A stretch of 17,454 nt of DNA from Spirochaetaceae bacterium (GTDB taxonomy: Bacteria; Spirochaetota; Spirochaetia; DSM-27196; PXBQ01). Location: the NCBI GenBank assembly GCA_003566875.1, contig PXBQ01000398.1:1-17454 (forward strand), read 5' to 3'. The notes under the pieces were generated by a model. The model ran no database searches. It was not told the DNA's origin and saw nothing but the letters and a program-made list of their open reading frames with translations. This document shows positions 1 to 7,263 of this stretch, piece by piece; the first letter of the stretch is position 1; the number at the start of each line of letters is the position of its first letter. Both the position numbers and the translations under genes were made by a program.

Positions 1-4
1 CTTT

Positions 5-1660
5 GTGTATCATCTGCACGGTATGTCGATTTCTCTTCTGCTCGCCGCTTTTTCGGGTTTCTTGTACTCGGTCTCGTTGCCCAATGAACTTCTCCCGTTT
101 GGATCGCCGCTTATTGGCCCGATTGCTCTGGTTCCCGTTTTTCTGGCGATTTTGCGTGTTCGCTCGATTCGCCACGCGGCAGCCGTCGGTGTCGTGTTCG
201 GCGTCGTCTCGACTCTGCTCTCGAACTACTGGCTGATGTTTTTTGGAGAGTTCTCGGTCTGGACAATCGGGGGAGTCACGGTCGGGTACGCTGCGTACAA
301 CGCGCTTTTTTTCCCGTTCCTCTGGGTCCTATCGGCACCGAACGCGTCTTTGACGACGGTCCTGCCGTCGCGCGATCGTGTTCTTCCGTACCGGCCCGTT
401 TTGATCGCCTCGGCGTGGGTGGCGTACGAACTCCTGAAGTCGCGCGGTTTCCTCGCGTATCCGTGGGGTTTGGCGGCGTACACCGCATCGAGCGTTCCGT
501 CTTTGATCCAATCCGGCGAGCTGTTCGGTGTTTGGGGACTTTCATTTATCGTTATATTCCTGAATGCATCGATTCTCGAGTTGATGTCCGCTCCGGGCAC
601 CGGCCTCCCAGATCCCGAAGAACGACGACGCGCGCTCCGCTACGTCGCTTCGGCGCTTGCGCTCACCGTGGTGCTCGCCGGGTTCGGCGTGGTTAGGCTT
701 CACCAGGAGGTACCGATCGTCGGCGAGTTCACGGCGGTTCTGATTCAACCGAACACCGACTCGTGGGAAACAGGAAACGAAGAGTCATCGCTGTTGATAC
801 TCCAAAGTCTTACACGAGAAGCGATCATCGAGCACGGTCGGCCGGACATCGTGGTTTGGAGTGAAACCTCGCTGCGCCGCCCGTATCCCGAGAATCGGGA
901 TTTTTTCGGCCGCTTCCCCGCCCGTGATCCGTTCACACAATTCCTTCGTGAGATCGACACACCGCTCGTCACCGGCGCCCCGTGGCGCGTCGCACCTGAC
1001 TCCCACGACTACATGAACGCGGTTATCATGATCAAGCCGAACGGAACGGTTTCTGAGTGGTACGGTAAACAACAGCTCGTCCCGTTTGCCGAGGGGATCC
1101 CGTTCTGGGAGTTCGGTTTTGTCCGTCAGTTCTTCCGGTCGGTCGTCGGTATTTTCGGCGTCTGGACGCCGGGTAACGAATCGCGGTTGTTCGGTTTTTC
1201 TGCTGACGGGCACGAGTACAGTTTTTCCGCGCCGATCTGTTTCGAGGACGCGTTTGCAAACGTCGTCCGCCGGTTCGACCACGCGGGCGCCGACCTGCAC
1301 GTAAATCTGACGAACAACTCGTGGTCGCGCACCGATTCGGCGCAGTATCAACACTTCGTCGCGGCGCTATTCCGCACAGTCGAAACACGTCGCACCCTTG
1401 TTCGTTCGACTAACTCCGGGTTCACCGTCGTTCTTGACGCTCACGGACGAACCGTCGACTCGCTGCCGATGTTTACCTCTGCGTATCTACACGTAACGGT
1501 TCCGGTCCACGCACTACCGCACCGTACGGTATACTCGGCGACCGGAGACGTACTCCCAATTTCGTTTTTTATTCTTATAACGGTTTTTTTGATCGCGCGG
1601 GTCCGCACGAGAGACCGGCGCCTCCGACTCGAACGAGCCGACGACGCCGCCGGAGATTGA
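5..1660 (+). CDS. lnt: Apolipoprotein N-acyltransferase, copy 1 (possibly 5'-truncated by the window)
   Basis: Lnt adds the third acyl chain to the N-terminal cysteine of lipoproteins in the inner membrane, using a phospholipid as donor. The N-terminal ~230 residues are mostly hydrophobic membrane segments. A nitrilase-like (CN_hydrolase) periplasmic domain follows at about 240-500, and one more membrane helix at ~515-533. Counting from the GTG at 5, the catalytic triad is complete: E287 in IVVWSETS, K355 in WYGKQQLVPFAEG and C412 in APICFEDAF, with the supporting E363 and E414. The E-to-K spacing of 68 equals that of E. coli Lnt. The start is uncertain: GTG at 5, ATG at 23 (a natural N-terminus, MSISLLLAAF) or a codon before the window. 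The gene converges on rpmE with only 4 bp between the stop codons. A second Lnt lies at 5548-7263. The family assignment is firm; the exact start is not. Confidence 0.93.
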   Translation: MYHLHGMSISLLLAAFSGFLYSVSLPNELLPFGSPLIGPIALVPVFLAILRVRSIRHAAAVGVVFGVVSTLLSNYWLMFFGEFSVWTIGGVTVGYAAYNALFFPFLWVLSAPNASLTTVLPSRDRVLPYRPVLIASAWVAYELLKSRGFLAYPWGLAAYTASSVPSLIQSGELFGVWGLSFIVIFLNASILELMSAPGTGLPDPEERRRALRYVASALALTVVLAGFGVVRLHQEVPIVGEFTAVLIQPNTDSWETGNEESSLLILQSLTREAIIEHGRPDIVVWSETSLRRPYPENRDFFGRFPARDPFTQFLREIDTPLVTGAPWRVAPDSHDYMNAVIMIKPNGTVSEWYGKQQLVPFAEGIPFWEFGFVRQFFRSVVGIFGVWTPGNESRLFGFSADGHEYSFSAPICFEDAFANVVRRFDHAGADLHVNLTNNSWSRTDSAQYQHFVAALFRTVETRRTLVRSTNSGFTVVLDAHGRTVDSLPMFTSAYLHVTVPVHALPHRTVYSATGDVLPISFFILITVFLIARVRTRDRRLRLERADDAAGD

Positions 1661-1664
1661 TCTA

Positions 1665-1913
1665 TCAGTTTTTGATGTTGTACTTTTTGTTGAAGCGTTC
1701 GACGCGGCCGGCGGTGTCGACGAGTTTTTGCTTGCCCGTGAAAAACGGATGCGTCGAACTCGAGATTTCAAGATCATAAACGGGATACTCGTTGCCGTCT
1801 TCGTACGTGACTTTCTCTTTCGTCGCGATCGTCGAGCGCGTCAAAAACATGACACCTGAAGCGGTGTCACGAAAAACGACCATACGATAATTCGGGTGTA
1901 TATCTTTTTTCAT
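1665..1913 (-). CDS. rpmE2: 50S ribosomal protein L31, type B (no zinc ligands)
   Basis: This is a large-subunit ribosomal protein of 82 residues. It shows the L31 pattern throughout: MKKDIHPNYR at the N-terminus, YPVYDLEISSSTHPFFTGKQ in the middle and TAGRVERFNKKY at the C-terminus. It contains no cysteine, so it is the zinc-independent (C-minus, type B) form. The ATG at 1913 has two purine-rich SD candidates upstream, GGAGG (1925-1929) and AGAGG (1918-1922). It lies 67 bp downstream of rho on the same strand, an arrangement seen in many bacteria, and probably shares the rho transcript; I see no promoter in the gap. In some bacteria type-B L31 is the copy induced when zinc is scarce. Whether a zinc-binding copy exists elsewhere in this genome cannot be seen here. 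Confidence 0.96.
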   Translation of the reverse strand: MKKDIHPNYRMVVFRDTASGVMFLTRSTIATKEKVTYEDGNEYPVYDLEISSSTHPFFTGKQKLVDTAGRVERFNKKYNIKN

Positions 1914-1942
1914 AAGTCCTCTGTCCTCCGGAACCGCGTACG

Positions 1943-1956
1943 GACGCCTAAGCGTC
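1943..1956 (-). promoter_or_regulatory. Small hairpin in the rho-rpmE gap
   Basis: GACGC and GCGTC form a perfect 5-bp stem around a 4-base loop, between the rho stop codon and the rpmE SD. No T-run follows on the minus strand, so it is not a convincing terminator. It could be an RNA-processing or stability element, or chance. Confidence 0.25.
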
Positions 1957-1980
1957 TCATTGCGTTGTTGGTTTTCGATA

Positions 1981-3849
1981 TCAGTCCATGCTCGCCGATG
2001 TGTTCATCGACCGCAGGAAAGTGTCATTATTCTTGCTTTTCCGCATTCTGTCAATCAGAAGTTCGATCACCTCGACGTCGTCCATCGGGTTGATGACCTT
2101 CCGCAGCACCCACATCTTTTGGAGCTCCTCCTCGGTCAGCAAAAGATCCTCACGCCGTGTTCCCGATTTCTTGATGTTAATCGACGGAAACAGCCGGCGA
2201 TCGGAGATGCGCCGGTCCAGGTTGATCTCCATGTTGCCGGTACCTTTGAACTCCTCAAAAATGACTTCGTCCATACGGCTGCCGGTCTCGACGAGTGCGG
2301 TCGCGACTATCGTCAAGCTTCCTCCGTCCTCGATGTTTCGAGCTGCGCCAAAAAACCGTTTCGGTTTATGAAGCGCGTTCGAGTCGACACCACCCGACAA
2401 AATCTTGCCGGACGTCGGAACGGTCTGGTTATACGCGCGCGCGAGACGCGTAATCGAGTCGAGCAAAATCACGACGTCTTTTTTATGTTCGACGAGCCGC
2501 CGAGACTTCTCGAGTACCATCTCGGCAACCTGCACGTGCCGCGTCGCCTGCTCATCGAAGGTCGATGAGACGACCTCGGCTTCGACGTTGCGTTGCATGT
2601 CGGTGACTTCCTCCGGCCGCTCATCGATCAAAAGCACGATCAGATACACTTCCGGATGATTCTCGGTGATCGCATTCGCGACCTTTTGCAACAAAACCGT
2701 TTTTCCGGTCCGGGGAGGCGAAACGATGAGCCCGCGTTGCCCTTTCCCGATTGGACAGAACAAATTGATCATCCGCGTCGAGACGTCGCCGCTCTGCGTC
2801 TCCATATTCAACCGCGCGTCCGGGTAGAGCGGTGTCAAGTTGTCAAATGGAATCCGCGTCTGAGCGACGGTTGGTGTGTCGAAGTTGACGGTCTCGACGC
2901 GCAGCATCGCAAAGAAGCGCTCGCCTTCCTTCGGCGGCCGAATCTGGCCAAAAACCGTGTCACCGGTTTTCAGGTTGAAAAGCCGTATCTGCGACGGCGA
3001 AATGTAGATGTCATCGGGCCCGGGAAGGTAGCTGTTCTGCGGTGAGCGGAGAAACCCGTACCCGTCGGGCAGTATTTCGAGCGAACCGTACGCGTAAATC
3101 GTCCCGTTCCGTTCGGTATGCGCCTTCAGAATAGCGAAAATGACTTCCTGTTTCTTCAGTGCGAGCAGATTTTCCTGCGTAATCCCGAGCCGTGCAGCAA
3201 AACGCCGCAGGTCCTTCATATTCAAGTTCGTGAGATCGTTGATACTGAGACTCTTGTCGTCCCGCATGTGCTCACCGACGGTCTTTCTCAGGAACTTCCC
3301 GGGATACGTCGTATCGCGCGCGAAAAAGTCGTCGTCTCCACCGAACTCGGCAATCGGGGTTTCCTCAGAGGCGCGAGTGAGCTCGTCCGATAAATCATCG
3401 GCCGTCGCCGCGCTCTGCGCATTTGCATCACGGCTCTGCGGACCGCCGTCGCGACGGGCACGCTCGCCGTTTCCGCCGCGATCGCGCGACCGGGTATCTC
3501 TGTTGCCGGATTCCCGACTACCGGAGTCTTTATTCACCGAAACGCGGACCTTTTTTCGGCGCGACGGTTTTCGCGCGTCGGTAGGACGGTCGTTCTCACC
3601 GTTTTGCCCGGTATCCCCTCCGCGGTCGTTTTCGCTGTCGCGTTCGGTGGTCCCGCTTGATTCGTTCGCACCGTCTTGTCCGTTCTCACCGTTTCCGCGG
3701 TGGTCGGTCTTGTGCTGAAGCTCGTCCGACGAGCCTCCTTCGTGTGATTCACTCATTGGCTTTTCCTGCAACTCCAGTTCAGTTTGCGCGTCGGGCTGCT
3801 TTCGAAATGGTTCTTTCGTAGACGTATTTTTCTTGCGGATGATCGCCAT
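1981..3849 (-). CDS. rho: Transcription termination factor Rho with a long disordered N-terminal extension
   Basis: Rho is a hexameric RNA-dependent ATPase that ends transcription at untranslated C-rich RNA. Numbering here is from the ATG at 3861 (626 aa). A low-complexity extension fills residues 1-~200 (R, D, G, N, E and S rich). The Rho_N helical domain lies at ~205-250, the RNA-binding cold-shock-like domain at ~255-330 (DGYGFLRSP, DDIYISPSQIR) and the ATPase at ~340-610. The ATPase has P-loop PPRTGKT (382-388), ERPEEV (414-419), Walker B VVILLD (463-468) and the Q/R-loop region TSGKILSGG. I prefer the ATG at 3849, the fifth codon of the longest frame: GGAGAG sits 4 bases upstream of it, while the ATG at 3861 has no SD. 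The product would then be 622 aa, against about 420 in E. coli; the excess is the extension. rpmE follows. The leader and promoter are listed separately. Confidence 0.96.
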   Translation of the reverse strand: MAIIRKKNTSTKEPFRKQPDAQTELELQEKPMSESHEGGSSDELQHKTDHRGNGENGQDGANESSGTTERDSENDRGGDTGQNGENDRPTDARKPSRRKKVRVSVNKDSGSRESGNRDTRSRDRGGNGERARRDGGPQSRDANAQSAATADDLSDELTRASEETPIAEFGGDDDFFARDTTYPGKFLRKTVGEHMRDDKSLSINDLTNLNMKDLRRFAARLGITQENLLALKKQEVIFAILKAHTERNGTIYAYGSLEILPDGYGFLRSPQNSYLPGPDDIYISPSQIRLFNLKTGDTVFGQIRPPKEGERFFAMLRVETVNFDTPTVAQTRIPFDNLTPLYPDARLNMETQSGDVSTRMINLFCPIGKGQRGLIVSPPRTGKTVLLQKVANAITENHPEVYLIVLLIDERPEEVTDMQRNVEAEVVSSTFDEQATRHVQVAEMVLEKSRRLVEHKKDVVILLDSITRLARAYNQTVPTSGKILSGGVDSNALHKPKRFFGAARNIEDGGSLTIVATALVETGSRMDEVIFEEFKGTGNMEINLDRRISDRRLFPSINIKKSGTRREDLLLTEEELQKMWVLRKVINPMDDVEVIELLIDRMRKSKNNDTFLRSMNTSASMD

Positions 3850-4013
3850 CAAGCTCTCCATATGATAGGTCGGTGGTATTGTTCGATAATCCTGTATATT
3901 GATTCGGATTCATGAAATACTGACGAAATCCGGTAAAACCCGGCGCATACAAACGGCCGTAATCACATTGGGGTTCGCGGCCGAAAACAGGACAGTCTGG
4001 GATCGCACTAGTC
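3850..4013 (-). promoter_or_regulatory. Long rho 5' leader
   Basis: If transcription starts about 7 bases past the -10 at 4020-4025, the rho mRNA carries roughly 165 untranslated bases. The leader has two CGGCCG blocks 18 bases apart that could pair, a small CCGG/CCGG stem, and near the coding region a G-poor stretch rich in C and pyrimidine-C steps. In E. coli rho is autogenously regulated in its leader. A similar role here is inferred from length and composition only. Confidence 0.4.
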
Positions 4014-4019
4014 GTTCAA

Positions 4020-4049
4020 ATTATAGACCGCGCCTTTGAAATATGTCAA
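4020..4049 (-). promoter_or_regulatory. Consensus sigma-70 promoter for rho
   Basis: On the minus strand the -35 is a perfect TTGACA (4044-4049) and the -10 a perfect TATAAT (4020-4025), with an 18-bp spacer. The local sequence is AT-rich against a GC-rich background. The promoter lies about 60 bp past the end of the bactofilin gene, so rho-rpmE can be transcribed independently of the upstream genes. Confidence 0.82.
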
Positions 4050-4111
4050 CCCGCGAATTCGATTCACGACAAAACGCTTAACTCGGCGCAAAAAGCCCCA
4101 AGAACGCCTCT

Positions 4112-4516
4112 TTATCTCCCGGCAGCCGTCTTTAGCTCTTCCAGCGATTGGGAAAAAATATCCACGTTCGACGCGTTTTTCACCATTTCGCACTTGCCTT
4201 CGAAAACCACCCCGTCGGCGATTCTTATTTTTGCCGCTTTCACGTTTCCGAAAACGCGTCCGCCCGGGAGCATTTCAACGCGCCCTTCGGCCACGATGTT
4301 CCCGTGCACGATCCCTCCGATAACGATCGAGTGAACCCGTATATTCGCGCGGACGTCCGCGCCGTCTTCGACAAACAGGAATCCATCGGCGTCGATCTCA
4401 CCTTCAAAGCGGCCCCGAATCGAGACCGAGTCGGTGAACCGCAAGCGACCTTTGAGCGCCGTCTCACGACCGAGCCGCGTAGCGGTTTTTGGAATCGTGG
4501 TATGCTCGTTCTTCAT
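4112..4516 (-). CDS. Bactofilin (DUF583), copy 1
   Basis: Bactofilins polymerise without nucleotide into stable filaments, often membrane-associated, that scaffold cell-wall enzymes and cell shape. The 134-residue product has a beta-helix core at about 15-112 built of short glycine-punctuated repeats (SVSIRGRFEGEI, SIVIGGIVHGNI, GRVFGNVKAAKI). Short polar tails flank the core. The open frame extends upstream to 4582, but the start at 4516 is fixed by an ATGA overlap: the TGA of the preceding TPR gene (4515-4513) shares three bases with this ATG. That implies translational coupling. It is the last gene of the response regulator-TPR-bactofilin unit. A second, different bactofilin lies at 14190-14651. 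This copy has no M23 gene next to it, so its partner may be the regulator rather than a peptidase; that is inference. Confidence 0.93.
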   Translation of the reverse strand: MKNEHTTIPKTATRLGRETALKGRLRFTDSVSIRGRFEGEIDADGFLFVEDGADVRANIRVHSIVIGGIVHGNIVAEGRVEMLPGGRVFGNVKAAKIRIADGVVFEGKCEMVKNASNVDIFSQSLEELKTAAGR

Positions 4517-4734
4517 TTTGATGTCATAATAAAAACACCGTCCCAATCCTCCGGGGGCGGGCTTTCCATGTAATGTTTGCACCGTGCGAAGTAAACTTTA
4601 GATGGGCCGTCGTTCGGGTCGATTTTCAACGCCGCGGCAAAGTGATTACGTGCTTGTTCAAACTCCATAAGCTTGTAAAGTCGTCGTCCCTGCGCAAAGT
4701 GATCCAGCACTTTTCGTTTTTCTTCGGTAATCAC
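4513..4734 (-). CDS. Small TPR protein resembling the C-terminus of spirochaetal adenylate/guanylate cyclases
   Basis: This 73-residue protein has one TPR-like helix pair (GRRLYKLMEFEQARNHFAAALKIDPNDGPSKVYFARC). The tail PPPEDWDGVFIMTSK matches, from memory, the end of many spirochaetal class III cyclases, which finish with a similar tryptophan-glycine-valine segment after a TPR. Here the segment stands alone without a cyclase domain. It starts at a GTG (4734) inside a GTGA overlap with the response regulator stop and ends in an ATGA overlap with bactofilin, so it is coupled on both sides. The likely role is a small protein-protein adaptor between regulator and cytoskeleton, inferred from context. 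The gene is real, given the double overlap and clear homology. The function is not known. Confidence 0.82.
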   Translation of the reverse strand: MITEEKRKVLDHFAQGRRLYKLMEFEQARNHFAAALKIDPNDGPSKVYFARCKHYMESPPPEDWDGVFIMTSK

Positions 4735-5477
4735 TTCTTCACCTCGTCGAGATCCTTCTGGCGCTCTTTGTAGTCTCGGAAGTGTTTCTGGTATTTCTCG
4801 TCGAGCATCTCGAGCGTCACCTCGCGGGCTTTCATTTCATCACCTTTCGATTGAAGCTCCGCGATCTCGTCTTTGAGTCCGTCGAGCGTTGCGAGAATCG
4901 TCTTGGACTCACCGCGTACCGCCTCGACCAACTCACCGACGCTTTCGGGGTTGTTCGCATCGAGCGAATCGGCCCTCTCCAACAGATCGAGAACAGGAGC
5001 TCGTAAGTGCTCGGTGAAGTACACGAGCGATTTGTTAAGCGACTCGATCAACGCGATTCTTCGTTCGCGTTGGATTACTTGAGTTGAAAGATCGCGGTTC
5101 CGAAGTACCGCCTTGATCCTGGCGAGGACTTCCGAAAAGTTGTACGGTTTTGTGATGTAGTCTTCGATTCCGAGCTCGAACCCCTCGATCTTGTCCTTGA
5201 CGTCGTCCATCGCAGAAAACATGATTATCGGCGTATCCGCGTGTTCGGCGAAATTCTCGTCACGCTTAAGCGTCTTGGTGACTTCCCATCCCGAAAGCCG
5301 GGGCATTACGTTGTCGAGGATAATGAGGTCAGGATTGACCTCAACTACTTTTTCGAGCGCGTCCTCGCCGTCGACAGCCGTCGCGACGTTAAAACCAAGC
5401 CGAGAAAGCATGACATCAAAGAAGTCGAGGTTAATCTGTTCATCATCGACGATGAGAATAGTACTTTTTTGTGTCAT
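4731..5477 (-). CDS. Response regulator with degenerate HisKA-like helix and C-terminal coiled coil
   Basis: Numbering is from the GTG at 5492 (253 aa). Residues ~10-130 form a CheY-like receiver: acidic pair D16/D17, phospho-acceptor D60 in LIILDNVMP, S93 in MFSAMD and K115 in ITKP. All key residues are present, so it should be phosphorylated by a histidine kinase. Residues ~150-205 resemble a histidine-kinase dimerisation helix (FTEHLRAPVLDLL), but the histidine is one position off and the expected place holds E161, so it cannot be assumed to be a phosphorylation site. Residues ~205-253 are strongly charged and predicted by eye to be coiled coil. There is no DNA-binding or cyclase output domain. 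I prefer the ATG at 5477 (248 aa), with SD AAGGGG 6 bases upstream. The promoter at 5498-5526 would start transcription near 5491, which argues against the GTG. Downstream, the TPR gene overlaps by 4 bases. Confidence 0.9.
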   Translation of the reverse strand: MTQKSTILIVDDEQINLDFFDVMLSRLGFNVATAVDGEDALEKVVEVNPDLIILDNVMPRLSGWEVTKTLKRDENFAEHADTPIIMFSAMDDVKDKIEGFELGIEDYITKPYNFSEVLARIKAVLRNRDLSTQVIQRERRIALIESLNKSLVYFTEHLRAPVLDLLERADSLDANNPESVGELVEAVRGESKTILATLDGLKDEIAELQSKGDEMKAREVTLEMLDEKYQKHFRDYKERQKDLDEVKK

Positions 5478-5497
5478 CGAACGCCCCTTCACGCGTC

Positions 5498-5526
5498 ATT
5501 GTCCTACAACACTCGTGTTCTGTCAA
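5498..5526 (-). promoter_or_regulatory. Promoter for the response regulator-TPR-bactofilin unit
   Basis: On the minus strand a perfect TTGACA (5521-5526) is followed after 17 bp by GACAAT (5498-5503). The predicted transcript begins about 14 bases before the ATG at 5477 and just includes the SD AAGGGG. The promoter sits in the 70-bp gap after lnt copy 2, which makes the trio a separately controllable unit. Confidence 0.65.
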
Positions 5527-5547
5527 TCGAAATGCACGCCGGAAAAA

Positions 5548-7263
5548 TCACGATCGCGTGGCGTGTGCCCGTCGCACTATCACGAGCACCACAGCCCCCA
5601 CTGTCAAGCCGATTGCTCCGAACAGGAAAAGCCACGCGAGCCAGTCGCCGTATCGCGTGTACACCGTCGTTTCGTCGGTATAAACAGGGATGTCCCCGAT
5701 CAGGTATCCCTCGACAAACGCGGGCAACATGTCGGTGATCGTACCGTTCGGGTCGATGAAGACGGTCATGCCCCCGTTCGTGCTCCGAACGACCGATCGA
5801 CGGTTCTCGGTCGCGCGAAACACTGCCATAGCCATGTGCTGCATCGCCGCGGGTACGGACTTTGACCACGAATCGTTCGTGAGGTTCACGATCACCTCGG
5901 CTCCGGCGCGGATGAACTCGCGCGAAAGATACCCGAAAGTGTCCTCGAAACAAATCGGCGTCGAAAACTTCATCCCTGCCGCCTCAAACACCGTGAATTC
6001 ATCGCCGTGTTCCCAGAACGTCGTATCGTTCTCGACGAGCAGGCGATGGAGCCATGGAAGAGTTCTCTCGTACGGGAAGTGTTCGGTAAACGGAACGAGG
6101 TGGACTTTGCGATACGTGTCGATGAACTCCCCTCGGTCGTACACAAGCGCCGCGTTGTAATCGACCCGCACCAACTCCCCGGCGGCATTTCTTCGGCGCT
6201 GACCGTCGCCGTTTCCGATTACGTACGGAACCGTCTGACCGTCGAGGAACTCAAGAAGCTCGCGGACCAAAGCCCACATTTCCGGACTCTCGCGGTATCG
6301 GGTATGGTACTCGATCGCCGGGACAAACGAAGTCTCCGACCAGATCACGATGTCGATTTCGGGATCGCTTTCGAGCGCGGCGGTGCTCTGTCGAACCAAC
6401 GCATCGAGTGAACCACGATACGCGCTCAAGCCGCCGACGTGTGGGTCAATATCCTGTTGGATCAATGCGGCACGAACCGTCGGCGCGGCCGAGTAATCGC
6501 GCGAGGTCGCCAGACCGTACACGAGCACGGCAACGAACACGACCGCGTACGCCACCGCGTCGATTCTGTGCCGACGCACGAATCCACGGACACTCGAGAC
6601 ACCGTCCGCCAGCGCGGCCGCCAAGTACGCCGAAGGGAATGCGACGAGGAACGAGACACCCCACACGCCGGTGATCGCCGAGATCCTGATGAACGGAGAG
6701 AATAGGTACTGCGAGTACCCGATGATCCCGTACGCGTACCCGAGGAAACCCTGTATCCGAAGATACTCGTACGCCATCCACACGACGAGCTGCGCGAGAT
6801 ATCCGTACCGTGGAAACGCCGTGTCGACGACCTTGAGAATCGGAAACACGACAAAAAAATACGATGCGTAAATGACGGGGACGATGAAGATCGACAACGG
6901 GTGAAAGACCATCAGCCAGTAGTTAAAAACCGTGTACGTCAGGAAGCCGTAGAGAAGGCCGTACAAAGGAGCTTCAACCCACGTTGCCCGGCGAACGACT
7001 ACAAAGACGGGCACGAGCGAAACGAACGCAACAGGGAACATACCCCACTTTGTCAGAACATTCGGAAACGCCAGCGAAAACAACAACGCACCCGCGACGA
7101 TGAGGAGAATGTCTGTTCCAACCTTTTTTCCGCCGGTGCGGTCCGAACCGTCCCCGATCTGCTCGAACTCGTCGGGAACCGCTGTCTTCGCGTGCCCGCC
7201 TCTCCGTGAAGCGGTCGAACGAACGGTCCTCCGTGAACTCCTCCGCGTATTAACTCTACTCAC
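5548..7263 (-). CDS. lnt: Apolipoprotein N-acyltransferase, copy 2
   Basis: This is a second full Lnt of 571 residues. A basic, polar N-terminal arm of ~48 residues (many Arg and Ser) comes before membrane segments from ~50 to 255. The nitrilase domain lies at ~262-525 and a final membrane helix at ~540-563. Catalytic residues are intact: E310 in IVIWSETS, K386 in TYRKVHLVPFTEH and C438 in TPICFEDTF, with E394 and E440. It shares with copy 1 the motifs WSETS, PICFED and VNLTN-SWS and the segment around VRSTN-G. The start is a GTG at 7263 that overlaps the end of hup by 8 bases. No other start codon lies before the first membrane segment. Expression is probably coupled to hup and rpsT. Which copy does the main acylation, or whether substrates differ, cannot be read from sequence. 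Confidence 0.95.
   Translation of the reverse strand: MSRVNTRRSSRRTVRSTASRRGGHAKTAVPDEFEQIGDGSDRTGGKKVGTDILLIVAGALLFSLAFPNVLTKWGMFPVAFVSLVPVFVVVRRATWVEAPLYGLLYGFLTYTVFNYWLMVFHPLSIFIVPVIYASYFFVVFPILKVVDTAFPRYGYLAQLVVWMAYEYLRIQGFLGYAYGIIGYSQYLFSPFIRISAITGVWGVSFLVAFPSAYLAAALADGVSSVRGFVRRHRIDAVAYAVVFVAVLVYGLATSRDYSAAPTVRAALIQQDIDPHVGGLSAYRGSLDALVRQSTAALESDPEIDIVIWSETSFVPAIEYHTRYRESPEMWALVRELLEFLDGQTVPYVIGNGDGQRRRNAAGELVRVDYNAALVYDRGEFIDTYRKVHLVPFTEHFPYERTLPWLHRLLVENDTTFWEHGDEFTVFEAAGMKFSTPICFEDTFGYLSREFIRAGAEVIVNLTNDSWSKSVPAAMQHMAMAVFRATENRRSVVRSTNGGMTVFIDPNGTITDMLPAFVEGYLIGDIPVYTDETTVYTRYGDWLAWLFLFGAIGLTVGAVVLVIVRRAHATRS

Noticed and set aside
1960..2568. 202-codon plus-strand frame opposite rho
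   Set aside because: It has no family pattern, and its frame follows the codon bias of rho read backwards.
4084..4111. Possible terminator after bactofilin copy 1
   Set aside because: A GGCG/CGCC pair is separated by a long loop, and the T-run falls inside it rather than after the stem.
4517..4582. Upstream 22-codon extension of bactofilin copy 1
   Set aside because: It lies inside the TPR gene. The ATGA overlap at 4513-4516 gives a better start, and the extension does not look like bactofilin.
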